From NCBI RefSeq assembly GCF_032583975.1, contig NZ_JAWHTF010000002.1: DNA of 64,000 nucleotides; one strand, written 5' to 3'. Shown here piece after piece: positions 18,834 to 26,983 of this stretch (position 1 is the first letter of the stretch; each line of letters opens with the position of its first letter). The notes under the pieces were generated by a model, which saw nothing but the letters and a program-made list of their open reading frames with translations, was not told where the DNA came from and searched no databases. This DNA is from Gilvirhabdus luticola. GTDB lineage: Bacteria > Bacteroidota > Bacteroidia > Flavobacteriales > Flavobacteriaceae. The position numbers and the translations under genes were made by a program.

Positions 18834-19823
18834 TTATTTATGCTTAATATAAACTGCCTTTTGTGTAAGTTTATCCATTGGCTTACCCATGATTAATTTA
18901 CTTGTAATATAGATTTTTAATCTTGCCGTTAAATCCATCCATTTAAGACCTGAAATTATGTTATGGATTTTAAACATGTTAAGTAGTTTCATTGACTGTA
19001 TAATATCTTTAGAGTTTGAAGGAACATAAACATATTTAAACCAATAATGTAAATATCCAATTAAATAAAACCTGTAACTATAGTTATTGGACTTTTTTAG
19101 GTTTGCAACCGTATCTGGAATAAAAAGTTGTAGACTTTTATATATTTTATTGATGAAAATGGTATCCTTTTTTATACTAGGTGAAAAAACCGAGTCATAA
19201 TTTAAATCATGTAATACCTTAAAATTAACATTATGGTGTAATAAAGCTCGAATCATTAATTCGGGATCGTTAAATCGAGGATAACCTTCAGTAAAACCAT
19301 TTAATTTTTTGATAAAAGATTTTTTCCAAATTGGACACATGGTTTGCCAAATAACATTAGCTGATAAGAATTCAACTAAATACAAGTTATTTGTTGACAT
19401 GTCTTTTTTCTTTATATTATTTCTTTTTTTTACGCCCATAGGAAACACCAAGAAATCACAATTAGGATATTGCTTAATTGCTTCAATACGTTTCTCTAAA
19501 CAAAAGGGTAATAAATAATCATCAGAATCTAAAAAAATGACATAATCACCCTTGGCATTATTTAAACCAATATTTCTGCAGGTTGGTGCGCCTTTAGGTT
19601 TACGATGTCTTTGAAAACACCTTATTCTTTTATCATTTTGACTATAATATTTTATAGAATCTATAGTATTGTCTGTTGAACCATCATCTACTACCAAACA
19701 TTCCCAATGATTATATGTCTGATTTAAGACTGAATCCAAAGCGATTTTTATAAGATTATGACGATTAAAAACGGGAATAATTATTGTAACTAATGGCAAA
19801 TCAATATTTTTATGTTCAATCAT
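18834..19823 (-). CDS. Glycosyltransferase family 2 (tandem copy 1)
   Basis: The protein has 329 residues. It has LVTIIIPVFNRHNLIKIAL, HWECLVVDDGSTDNT and the acidic motif YVIFLDSDDYLLP at about 100-112. The segment KPKGAPTCRNIG is nearly the same as in the next gene (19832-20779), which has HWECLVIDD and KPKGANACRNYG. The two genes are neighbours in the same direction, so a tandem duplication followed by divergence is likely. It is an inverting GT-A enzyme; the sugar is unknown. Confidence 0.88.
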   Translation of the reverse strand: MIEHKNIDLPLVTIIIPVFNRHNLIKIALDSVLNQTYNHWECLVVDDGSTDNTIDSIKYYSQNDKRIRCFQRHRKPKGAPTCRNIGLNNAKGDYVIFLDSDDYLLPFCLEKRIEAIKQYPNCDFLVFPMGVKKRNNIKKKDMSTNNLYLVEFLSANVIWQTMCPIWKKSFIKKLNGFTEGYPRFNDPELMIRALLHHNVNFKVLHDLNYDSVFSPSIKKDTIFINKIYKSLQLFIPDTVANLKKSNNYSYRFYLIGYLHYWFKYVYVPSNSKDIIQSMKLLNMFKIHNIISGLKWMDLTARLKIYITSKLIMGKPMDKLTQKAVYIKHK

Positions 19824-19831
19824 AAAATATA

Positions 19832-20779
19832 TTATTTTCTTTCTAATTTATTTATAAACTTATCTCCTTTTCTAAACATCACAAAACTCAACATTGAAAG
19901 AATGAAATAAAAATGCTGTTTAATTGTATAGGTTTTATCTGTAATCAATGCCATTTTCCATACATTATATGATTTATTGTATTGTTTATATCTTAATAAA
20001 AGTTTAAATGAATTTAAAAAATAACATTTAAGATATTCAATATTTTCAAAAGAAAGTGAGTCTTTAAATTTTACATAAATTTTATAACGTGCCAAAAAAT
20101 AATACCAAAGTTGTTCTTCATTCTTACCTCTTGAGGTATTATTTTTATGTTGGCGCAAATATACCAGAGGTTTTTCAATAGGAATATAATTACTATTATT
20201 AAATAGTATTCTGGAAAACATTTCCCAATCTTGTCCAGCTTGTAGATCTTCATCAAATAGATAATCATTTTCAATTAAAAAATCCTTTCTAAATATTGGA
20301 GATTGGGTTAACCAAACTATCTTTTTTGTTAAAAAATCATCAAAAGGCGATTTGGAAGTAATAAAATCGGTTTGAAACCCGATAACGTTTTTAATATCAT
20401 TTTTAAAAATATAGGATTGACACACACAAAAAGGATTATTGCTAGATTCTAATGCTTCTATTTGTAATCGTATTTTATCAGGATGCATGATATCATCACT
20501 ATCAAACCAATTAATATAAGTACCATTGCTTAATTCAAGTCCATAATTCCGACATGCATTAGCGCCTTTAGGTTTATTGGATGGTCGAATAAATACCTTA
20601 ACTCTATTATCCTTTGTTAAATATTTTTTTATTTCATTAACCGTTAGATCTGTGCTTCTGTCATCAATAACTAAACACTCCCAATGCTCATAAGATTGAG
20701 CAGAAATAGATTCAAGTGTCTCTAATATTAATTTTTCACGATTAAAAACAGGAATTATTACAGAAACTAAAGGTGTCAT
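19832..20779 (-). CDS. Glycosyltransferase family 2 (tandem copy 2)
   Basis: The protein has 315 residues with the GT2 motifs LVSVIIPVFNREKLILETL, CLVIDDRSTDLT and YINWFDSDDIMHP. AGQDWEMFSRIL marks the region of the catalytic base, and PLVYLRQHKNNTSRG follows. It resembles the neighbour at 18834-19823 in its first 120 residues. The gap to the next gene upstream is 3 bp. It probably adds a different sugar from its sister copy, as its acidic motif (WFDSDD) and second half differ. Confidence 0.88.
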   Translation of the reverse strand: MTPLVSVIIPVFNREKLILETLESISAQSYEHWECLVIDDRSTDLTVNEIKKYLTKDNRVKVFIRPSNKPKGANACRNYGLELSNGTYINWFDSDDIMHPDKIRLQIEALESSNNPFCVCQSYIFKNDIKNVIGFQTDFITSKSPFDDFLTKKIVWLTQSPIFRKDFLIENDYLFDEDLQAGQDWEMFSRILFNNSNYIPIEKPLVYLRQHKNNTSRGKNEEQLWYYFLARYKIYVKFKDSLSFENIEYLKCYFLNSFKLLLRYKQYNKSYNVWKMALITDKTYTIKQHFYFILSMLSFVMFRKGDKFINKLERK

Positions 20780-20782
20780 ATA

Positions 20783-21574
20783 TTAAGTTTTACTGCAATG
20801 ATATATTATTTCATTTTCTTCAAATCCATATTTATAAATATCCTCAACTGTAAAGGTTTTTGCATATGACTCCTCATTCACTTTAAATCCTGCATTTTCC
20901 AGACGTAATTTAAAATCTTTCCCATAAATCCTGACGTGATTATCTTGCTTAAATGCCTTTAATCGTTCTTCTGGTGAAGCTATTGAAAAATCCTCATAAG
21001 TATGTTCCCTGCTATAATCTAATGGCACCAAAAAAATACCATAACCATCTGGTTTCATAACTCTTAAAAGTTCTTTCATCGCTTGTTTATCATCTTCAAT
21101 ATGTTCTAATACGTGACTACATAGAATGAAATCGAAAGTATTATTATTAAATTCAATATGATTGATATCAATCTTTATGACTTCTGTTTTACCATTCTTA
21201 TAATTATAAATATCTGGGGCAATATCACAAGGGAAATAATCAATATGATTACAGGAATCAAAGAGTTTATAAAAAAACTTTTCTGGAGCAAAATGCAAAA
21301 TTTTTATTTTTTTTCCACTCTTTAATAAGTCTGTTTTATTATGAATATAACTCCAAATAAGTCTATGTCTTTCCAGTGAACCACAGTTAACACATAACGC
21401 ATTAGGTCTTACATCAATACCATAAGATCTAAAAACTCTATATTGAGACTTACATATAATACATGACACCTTATTTCCTTTATTATAATAATAATTTATG
21501 ATGGGTTTAAAAAAGGTATAAAGCTTTTTCTTCAAAGATTTTGATAGTAATTCTTTAACTTTATTTTTAATCAT
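20783..21574 (-). CDS. SAM methyltransferase with N-terminal Cys4 (zinc-ribbon-like) motif
   Basis: The protein has 263 residues. Two CxxC pairs (C38, C41, C61, C64) precede a Methyltransf_11 domain with KIKILHFAPEKFF and FDFILCSHVLEHIEDD. It is a paralogue of the gene at 1867-2592: both have CxxC-x(11-19)-CxxC, then a LERHRLI or PRTRLI helix, then IKILHxAPE/N. The layout is a distinct subfamily of sugar-cluster methyltransferases. The ribbon is likely structural or for substrate contact. The N-terminal 35 residues are basic. Confidence 0.82.
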   Translation of the reverse strand: MIKNKVKELLSKSLKKKLYTFFKPIINYYYNKGNKVSCIICKSQYRVFRSYGIDVRPNALCVNCGSLERHRLIWSYIHNKTDLLKSGKKIKILHFAPEKFFYKLFDSCNHIDYFPCDIAPDIYNYKNGKTEVIKIDINHIEFNNNTFDFILCSHVLEHIEDDKQAMKELLRVMKPDGYGIFLVPLDYSREHTYEDFSIASPEERLKAFKQDNHVRIYGKDFKLRLENAGFKVNEESYAKTFTVEDIYKYGFEENEIIYHCSKT

Positions 21575-21601
21575 TATTAAATTTTAATCATATACTTATT
21601 A

Positions 21602-22642
21602 TTAATTATAAGGTGTTTTATTCTTTAATTTATATTCAGTTATATCCTTTTGCTTTTGTAATATTACAGAATCTATTGTTTCCGATGTAACTAATACTCC
21701 AAACTCACTACGTTCTTCACGGAAAAGTCTATCTAACATCATATCTCCAATAAATGGCCTAAAATGAGATGTTTCATAGTAGTTATAATTATCAATGGTA
21801 ATAGCATTAATACCACTAAAATCATAAAACGAAGTAAGTTGAGATAACTGTAATAAGAATTCAGAATAATCTTTAAAATGCTGCTTTAAATAAGTTTGAA
21901 CATGCAACGGAGTAAAAAAAAATGTAAGATCAATATTTTCTTGTTTACAAATTAAAATGATTGCTTTAATTTCATCAAGTGCAGGCTCAATTCTACTCTT
22001 ATACAAATCTTCATCCCATTTTGGTACCAAAAATTTAGGATCGTTGATATGAGCTTCAGGATGACGTTCTATCCAACCATCCTTACCCAAAAAATGACTA
22101 ACTCCAGAATCATAAATATCATAAAACCCTTGAAATCGTAATTTTTTCCTTAATTCTCTAGTTTTAATAAACTCTATTGAGGGTATGAGCGAAATGTATT
22201 CAATTAAAGGATTAAATCTATTTTTAAAAGGTTTTCTCAAATCTTGAGTCAAGTGAATCTGTGGATCAATATAATATGAAAGGTCATCTATTCCAATAAC
22301 TAGATTTTCAATACACACTCCATTTTTTTTCATTGTCTTCAGATCATACAAAAAATCTCCTGGAACTCCTGCAGAATATGACAAATTATACCATGTATTA
22401 TTATCGTTAATTTTTTTAGTATTAATAAAGGATACTCTTGAAGAACCAAAGAAATATGAATTATATAAATTTGGATTTTGTATTACATGCTTAACTTTTA
22501 AATAACGTTCATTTGGAGTAGTAAATTGCTTGCTCATATCACCCCTGATAACGCCATATGGATCAATTACAATATTGTAAACTGCTACCGTTATCAAAAT
22601 TAACAAACTGAAAAGTAATAATTGTCTTAATAATTGTGTCAT
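21602..22642 (-). CDS. SGNH-like membrane-anchored protein (orphan DltD/AlgX-type)
   Basis: The protein has 346 residues with one N-terminal membrane anchor (about 5-27). The periplasmic part has SYFFGSSRVSFINT (GSSR, the SGNH nucleophile context) near 68 and ETSHFRPFIGDMML near 290 with a candidate catalytic His. It shares this architecture with the MBOAT-linked protein at 3784-4722, but no MBOAT gene is adjacent. It may use the same MBOAT, hydrolyse acyl groups, or bind glycan without catalysis. Function inferred; the family call rests on short motifs. Confidence 0.6.
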   Translation of the reverse strand: MTQLLRQLLLFSLLILITVAVYNIVIDPYGVIRGDMSKQFTTPNERYLKVKHVIQNPNLYNSYFFGSSRVSFINTKKINDNNTWYNLSYSAGVPGDFLYDLKTMKKNGVCIENLVIGIDDLSYYIDPQIHLTQDLRKPFKNRFNPLIEYISLIPSIEFIKTRELRKKLRFQGFYDIYDSGVSHFLGKDGWIERHPEAHINDPKFLVPKWDEDLYKSRIEPALDEIKAIILICKQENIDLTFFFTPLHVQTYLKQHFKDYSEFLLQLSQLTSFYDFSGINAITIDNYNYYETSHFRPFIGDMMLDRLFREERSEFGVLVTSETIDSVILQKQKDITEYKLKNKTPYN

Positions 22643-22674
22643 AATAATTATAAACCGAAATAAAATTCAGATTC

Positions 22675-23895
22675 TTATCTGTATAAATCTAGTAATTGTT
22701 GACCTAAAACTGATATATCATAGTTTTTTACAGCAAATTTTCTTCCTGCGCTACCCATGGCAATCCGCTCTTTTGGATGCTCTATTAAATACAGAATACA
22801 CTTTACAAAGGCATCAATATCATGAGCTTTAAGTACAAATCCAGTTTTACCATCTAAAACACCATCTTTCATACCACCTACATCAGAAATAATGACTGGC
22901 AACTGCATAGCCTGCGCTTCTTGAATAACGAGCCCTTGAGCTTCAGCTTTGTTATTATCATCTTTAATTCCCGGTAACAAAAACATATCTGAACTATTCA
23001 TCAATTCAACAATTTCAAGCTGATTTTGACTCCCTTTTAAAGTGATATAAGGCTCTAATTCATGACTAACAATATAATCTTCACACCTTTGGAACTCTTC
23101 ACCATCTCCAACAATGGTAAGAAGCAAATTTGTAATATTTTGATTTACTAATTGCTCAATAATTTTAATCGCTAATAAAGGAGATTTTAACACCACTAAA
23201 CGTCCTACAAAAAGGATATTAAACCTTTCTGATTTTTTAAGGTTTTGTGTTGGTTTAAAAAAATTCGTGTCTAATCCGACTGGTAATATGGTTATCAGAT
23301 GATCAGGAAATCCTAAATCAATAATCTTGTCCTTTGTATATGCTGTGTTAGTAGTATAACAAATAGTTTTAAGTTTTAATAAACCGTTGTAAAATTGGTG
23401 ATCATAATTATGGGCATCAAACCCATGAAAACTAACGATGATTCGTTTTTGAAATATTTCTAACTGTCTTAAGAGTCTTACCGCATGATTTGCAAAATGA
23501 ACATGCACAACATCATAGTTGTTGATCTCAAAATAAAGTTCAAAATAACGTCTAAAAAAAACATACCCATTAAAGGCATCTTTTTTATATTTAAAAAGAT
23601 TAAACCTTTTAATAAGATCAAGTCTGATAGAAAAATTTATAGACTTTATTAGAATAGAAAATATTTTAAAAAAACGTTTTAATTTATTTTTTGGCATAAA
23701 GTGTTGCCATTCAAGAAGCTTTACATCCTTAAAATGTATGTCGTCACTAGGGTGAATACCAATTTTTATTTTTTTAAAACAATATATATGTACCTGATGA
23801 CCTTGTGATTTCAAAAACCTTATTTGGTTGACTATAAATGTTTCTGAAATCGTCGGAAATTGTCCTACAACCACGGCAATTTTTAAAGGTGGCAT
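22675..23895 (-). CDS. Glycosyltransferase family 4 (GT-B), WcaL-like
   Basis: The protein has 406 residues. The N-terminus KIAVVVGQFPTISETFIVNQ is typical of colanic-acid WcaL-like transferases. VHVHFANHAVRL and IVSFHGFDAHNY follow. The donor domain starts FNILFVGRLVVLKSP and has KAEAQGLVIQEAQAMQLPVI (E-x7-E) followed by VSDVGGMKDGV. It is 3 bp from the downstream end of a GT2 gene in the operon. It is a retaining hexosyltransferase, often galactosyl in relatives; the exact sugar is not known here. Confidence 0.89.
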   Translation of the reverse strand: MPPLKIAVVVGQFPTISETFIVNQIRFLKSQGHQVHIYCFKKIKIGIHPSDDIHFKDVKLLEWQHFMPKNKLKRFFKIFSILIKSINFSIRLDLIKRFNLFKYKKDAFNGYVFFRRYFELYFEINNYDVVHVHFANHAVRLLRQLEIFQKRIIVSFHGFDAHNYDHQFYNGLLKLKTICYTTNTAYTKDKIIDLGFPDHLITILPVGLDTNFFKPTQNLKKSERFNILFVGRLVVLKSPLLAIKIIEQLVNQNITNLLLTIVGDGEEFQRCEDYIVSHELEPYITLKGSQNQLEIVELMNSSDMFLLPGIKDDNNKAEAQGLVIQEAQAMQLPVIISDVGGMKDGVLDGKTGFVLKAHDIDAFVKCILYLIEHPKERIAMGSAGRKFAVKNYDISVLGQQLLDLYR

Positions 23896-23898
23896 TTT

Positions 23899-24807
23899 TT
23901 AGTTTTTAATTGCTTTTGTTAGAATACGTTTTAAGTTTTTTAGAAATTCAATGAATGACCAATTTATAATGAAAAGCTGAATGCTCATTTTAAAGGCTTT
24001 AAACAAATAACCTTCTTGTATATTGGCATTAATAAAATTACGAAACCATGATACGTATTTTTTCTTTAAAAATTGGTTACTCGGATTGCTTAAATAAATT
24101 TCTTTATAGGTTTCATAACCTATTCTAAAACCATCATATTTACTAACAGAGCTATGTATCCCTTCATCATGTATTCGATATGTAGCTCCTACAAAATTCA
24201 AGCAAGCTCCTTTCCCTTCTTTTAGAAGCATTGCTATTAAATGAGCATCTCTAAAATATTTAAATTCATTAGTTTTTTGAATATAAAAAAAAGCATTTCT
24301 AAACATTAGTGTTTGATTACCTATATGCCAACCTTTATAGAATTTTTTAAAATCAAAATCTATAAAGGCTTTTGAGTCTATTTCACTGAAATATTTTTGA
24401 TTAAAATCTAAAGATAATACTTTCGTTTTTTCATTAAAAGTATTAAAGCGTGTAAAACATAAACTATAATTGGAGTAGGCCTCTAAAAAATCAACTTGCT
24501 TTTGTAATTTTAAATCGTCTATCCAATAGTCATCACCTTCGCACAATGCAATATAGTCTCCTGTTGCTTTAGAAAATGCAAACTTAAAATTAAGGTGCAT
24601 CCCAATATTTTCTTGATGCGAATAATATTTTATATGGGTATTTTGCTTTAAATAAGATTTAATAATACCATCGGAATCATCTGTAGAACAGTCATTAGCA
24701 ATTATAAGTTCAAAATCAAAATCCGTTTTTTGAGATAAGACACTTTCTATGGCTTGGCTTATATACTTTTCATGATTGTATGTTATCATTAAGACACTCA
24801 CTTTCAT
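23899..24807 (-). CDS. Glycosyltransferase family 2
   Basis: The protein has 302 residues. It begins KVSVLMITYNHEKYISQAIE, with LIIANDCSTDDS and the acidic motif YIALCEGDDYWID at about 90-102. The CEGDDYW variant is common in capsule and O-antigen GT2 enzymes. The C-terminal 60 residues are basic and aromatic. It is 3 bp downstream of the GNAT gene and 3 bp upstream of the WcaL-like gene, so all are co-transcribed. Confidence 0.88.
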   Translation of the reverse strand: MKVSVLMITYNHEKYISQAIESVLSQKTDFDFELIIANDCSTDDSDGIIKSYLKQNTHIKYYSHQENIGMHLNFKFAFSKATGDYIALCEGDDYWIDDLKLQKQVDFLEAYSNYSLCFTRFNTFNEKTKVLSLDFNQKYFSEIDSKAFIDFDFKKFYKGWHIGNQTLMFRNAFFYIQKTNEFKYFRDAHLIAMLLKEGKGACLNFVGATYRIHDEGIHSSVSKYDGFRIGYETYKEIYLSNPSNQFLKKKYVSWFRNFINANIQEGYLFKAFKMSIQLFIINWSFIEFLKNLKRILTKAIKN

Positions 24808-24810
24808 GCT

Positions 24811-25218
24811 TTATAAGGGTTTTTCCATGTATAAAAAATCACCACGGGACTTAATAGTTTTAAAGCCTTGATTTTCATAAAATTTAAATGCTTGAAAATT
24901 ATTTTTTAAAACTTCCAAGCCATACTTCACAAATCCTTTATCTCTAATATCCTTAATTGATAAATCTAATAAATGTTTCCCATAGCCTTCATTCTGATAT
25001 AATGGCTTAACAGCTAACATAGTTAAATAAGCAGTTTCACTTGCAATATCATTAGCATAGTAGGCAATAAAACCAACAAGAATACCCGATTTATCTACTT
25101 CAATAAGTACGGCTTTTTTTAAAATTTTATCAACATAGTCATTAATATCGGTCTCTACAAAATAACCATTATTAACGCTGTTGAGTTCTTCTAATAATCC
25201 TACAATTTGTTGTCTCAT
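24811..25218 (-). CDS. GNAT family N-acetyltransferase
   Basis: The protein has 135 residues, the size of a single GNAT domain. Motif A is YLTMLAVKPLYQNEGYGKHL at about 74-93, with the acetyl-CoA-binding Q/RxxGxG/A pattern (QNEGYG), and motif B is NFQAFKFYENQGF. It probably acetylates an amine. Its start overlaps the WbqC-like gene by 4 bp, and that gene overlaps the DegT aminotransferase by 4 bp. A 4-amino sugar made by the aminotransferase is the likely substrate, by analogy with amino-deoxysugar pathways. Confidence 0.85.
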   Translation of the reverse strand: MRQQIVGLLEELNSVNNGYFVETDINDYVDKILKKAVLIEVDKSGILVGFIAYYANDIASETAYLTMLAVKPLYQNEGYGKHLLDLSIKDIRDKGFVKYGLEVLKNNFQAFKFYENQGFKTIKSRGDFLYMEKPL

Positions 25219-25919
25219 ACTAGTTCAAATTGATTTATTAGTGATTCAATGTCCTCAATGGAATTAAACATGATAACATCAATGATAGATAATCCTGGCA
25301 CAAAAATATTATTAAATTGCTTATAGATTATTTGCTTCGGTTTTATAAAATTAATGTGTATATCATGCTCTTCAAAATCTTCTTTGTCATATAAATCAAA
25401 TCCGCCAATAGAATTGATATAGGTCAAAGCTTTTTCGTGCTTAGCTATTTGAATAAGCCTAATCTCCTTTTTTAATAGTTTTGAGTCATCATGATTTTGA
25501 GAACTAATCCTCCACTGCTTTTGTATATTTAAATAGTTTGTGATACACTTCACACTATCTATTGCTAATTCAGATATAGATTGTGAGGTGTCATTAACAA
25601 TAAAACTTTCTATCAATGGAAATACTTTATCAAAAAATGGTGCTTTTTGATAAGCATGTTGAATGGTTTTTAAAAATGTAACTTTAGCCTTTTCAGTAAA
25701 AGCCAATTCAGTATCCTTGATTAATTTATTTTGACTAATTGATTTACAAGGAATTGTAAACTGAAAACTTGTCCCATTAACTAAAATAGAATTGCGATTT
25801 ATAAAACCCTTTTTAATAAACTGAACATCATCGTAAAACACAAAAGTATCGACAGCGTGGATAAGCTGAAAATAACCTATATAAGGAAAAATGTAGGGTT
25901 GCATGATGGCAATTTTCAT
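25215..25919 (-). CDS. WbqC-like family protein
   Basis: The protein has 234 residues. The N-terminus KIAIMQPYIFPYIGYFQLIH and FVFYDDVQFIKKGFINRN are the hallmark of the WbqC-like family. The family is found in O-antigen and capsule clusters and its reaction is not firmly known. Overlaps of 4 bp with the DegT aminotransferase upstream and the GNAT gene downstream suggest that the three act together on one amino sugar, perhaps in N-acylation with an amino acid or other acyl group. Confidence 0.85.
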   Translation of the reverse strand: MKIAIMQPYIFPYIGYFQLIHAVDTFVFYDDVQFIKKGFINRNSILVNGTSFQFTIPCKSISQNKLIKDTELAFTEKAKVTFLKTIQHAYQKAPFFDKVFPLIESFIVNDTSQSISELAIDSVKCITNYLNIQKQWRISSQNHDDSKLLKKEIRLIQIAKHEKALTYINSIGGFDLYDKEDFEEHDIHINFIKPKQIIYKQFNNIFVPGLSIIDVIMFNSIEDIESLINQFELV

Positions 25920-26983
25920 AACTGTGCTCTAATAATAGTGCAAATACGTTTTATTTTCTCATGAGATAACCCATAGTATAACGGTAAACAGAGTATGGCC
26001 GGTGCAACGCCATCAGTTATAGGGCAATCTATATGCTTAACATAAGGCAATGTATTTAAACTTGGATAAAAATAACGTCTAGGAAAAATGTGTTCAGCAT
26101 TTAAGGCACTTTTTATCTTTAGCAACTGACTCTCATCACTAAAAATAACTGGATAATACCCATAATTCCAGGAAGTTTCTGGACGTATTTTAATTGTAGG
26201 TAACAATTTTAGATTATCCTTATAATACGCTACTAATTCTTTTCTTGCCTCTAAAATAAGATTTATATAAGGCAAAACAGCCAAACCCATGGCGGCCTGC
26301 AATTCACTCATTTTGGCATTGATGCCCAAGCCTTGAAAATGTTCTTGACCATGATGCCCAAAATTATGATGTGAAAAAAGAGAGGAAGATAAGGTCTCTG
26401 AATTAGTGAATAAGGCGCCTCCTTCTCCCGTATGAAACAGCTTGGTTGCATGAAAACTGCAGGTACTGACATCACCATAGTTAAAGATCGATTGTTCCTT
26501 GTATGTTACTCCAAAACAATGCGCTGCATCATAAATAACTTTTAAATTATGTTTTTTGGCGATAGTATCAATAGCCTCAACATCACATGGGTTACCAAAC
26601 ACATGCGTGACTAAAATAGCAGTGGTTTCAGATGTTATAGCAGCTTCAATTTTAGACTCATCTATGGTTAAATAATCAGGATGTATATCTACAAATACTG
26701 GTTTACAACCTTCCCATACAATACTGGAGGTAGTAGCAACATAACTAAATGCCGTAGTAATAATGTCGCCTTTTAATTCTAATGCCTTAATAGCAATTTG
26801 CAGGGGTAAGGTCCCATTAGTGGTAAGAATAATGTTTGGCACAACCAAATGCGTCTTCAATTTTTCTTCCAACTCCTGTACCAAAGCACCACGATTGGTG
26901 ATCCAACCAGTATCCCATGCCTGTCTTAAAATAGCTTGGTATTCCGATTGATCTGGTAAAAAAGTCTTTGTTACGTTTATCAT
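25916..26983 (-). CDS. DegT/DnrJ/EryC1/StrS sugar aminotransferase
   Basis: The protein has 355 residues of the PLP-dependent sugar aminotransferase family. The Schiff-base lysine is K181 in SFHATKLFHTGEGG. The pyridine-nitrogen Asp is D152 in VIYDAAHCFG. SYVATTSSIVWEG and VFVDI follow the family pattern. The HATKLFHTGEGGA form is close to enzymes making dTDP-4-amino-4,6-dideoxyhexoses (VioA/FdtB/WecE types). It converts a 4-keto (or 3-keto) nucleotide sugar to the amino sugar using glutamate. The start lies just after the Wzt stop. The required 4,6-dehydratase is not in the window. Confidence 0.9.
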   Translation of the reverse strand: MINVTKTFLPDQSEYQAILRQAWDTGWITNRGALVQELEEKLKTHLVVPNIILTTNGTLPLQIAIKALELKGDIITTAFSYVATTSSIVWEGCKPVFVDIHPDYLTIDESKIEAAITSETTAILVTHVFGNPCDVEAIDTIAKKHNLKVIYDAAHCFGVTYKEQSIFNYGDVSTCSFHATKLFHTGEGGALFTNSETLSSSLFSHHNFGHHGQEHFQGLGINAKMSELQAAMGLAVLPYINLILEARKELVAYYKDNLKLLPTIKIRPETSWNYGYYPVIFSDESQLLKIKSALNAEHIFPRRYFYPSLNTLPYVKHIDCPITDGVAPAILCLPLYYGLSHEKIKRICTIIRAQL

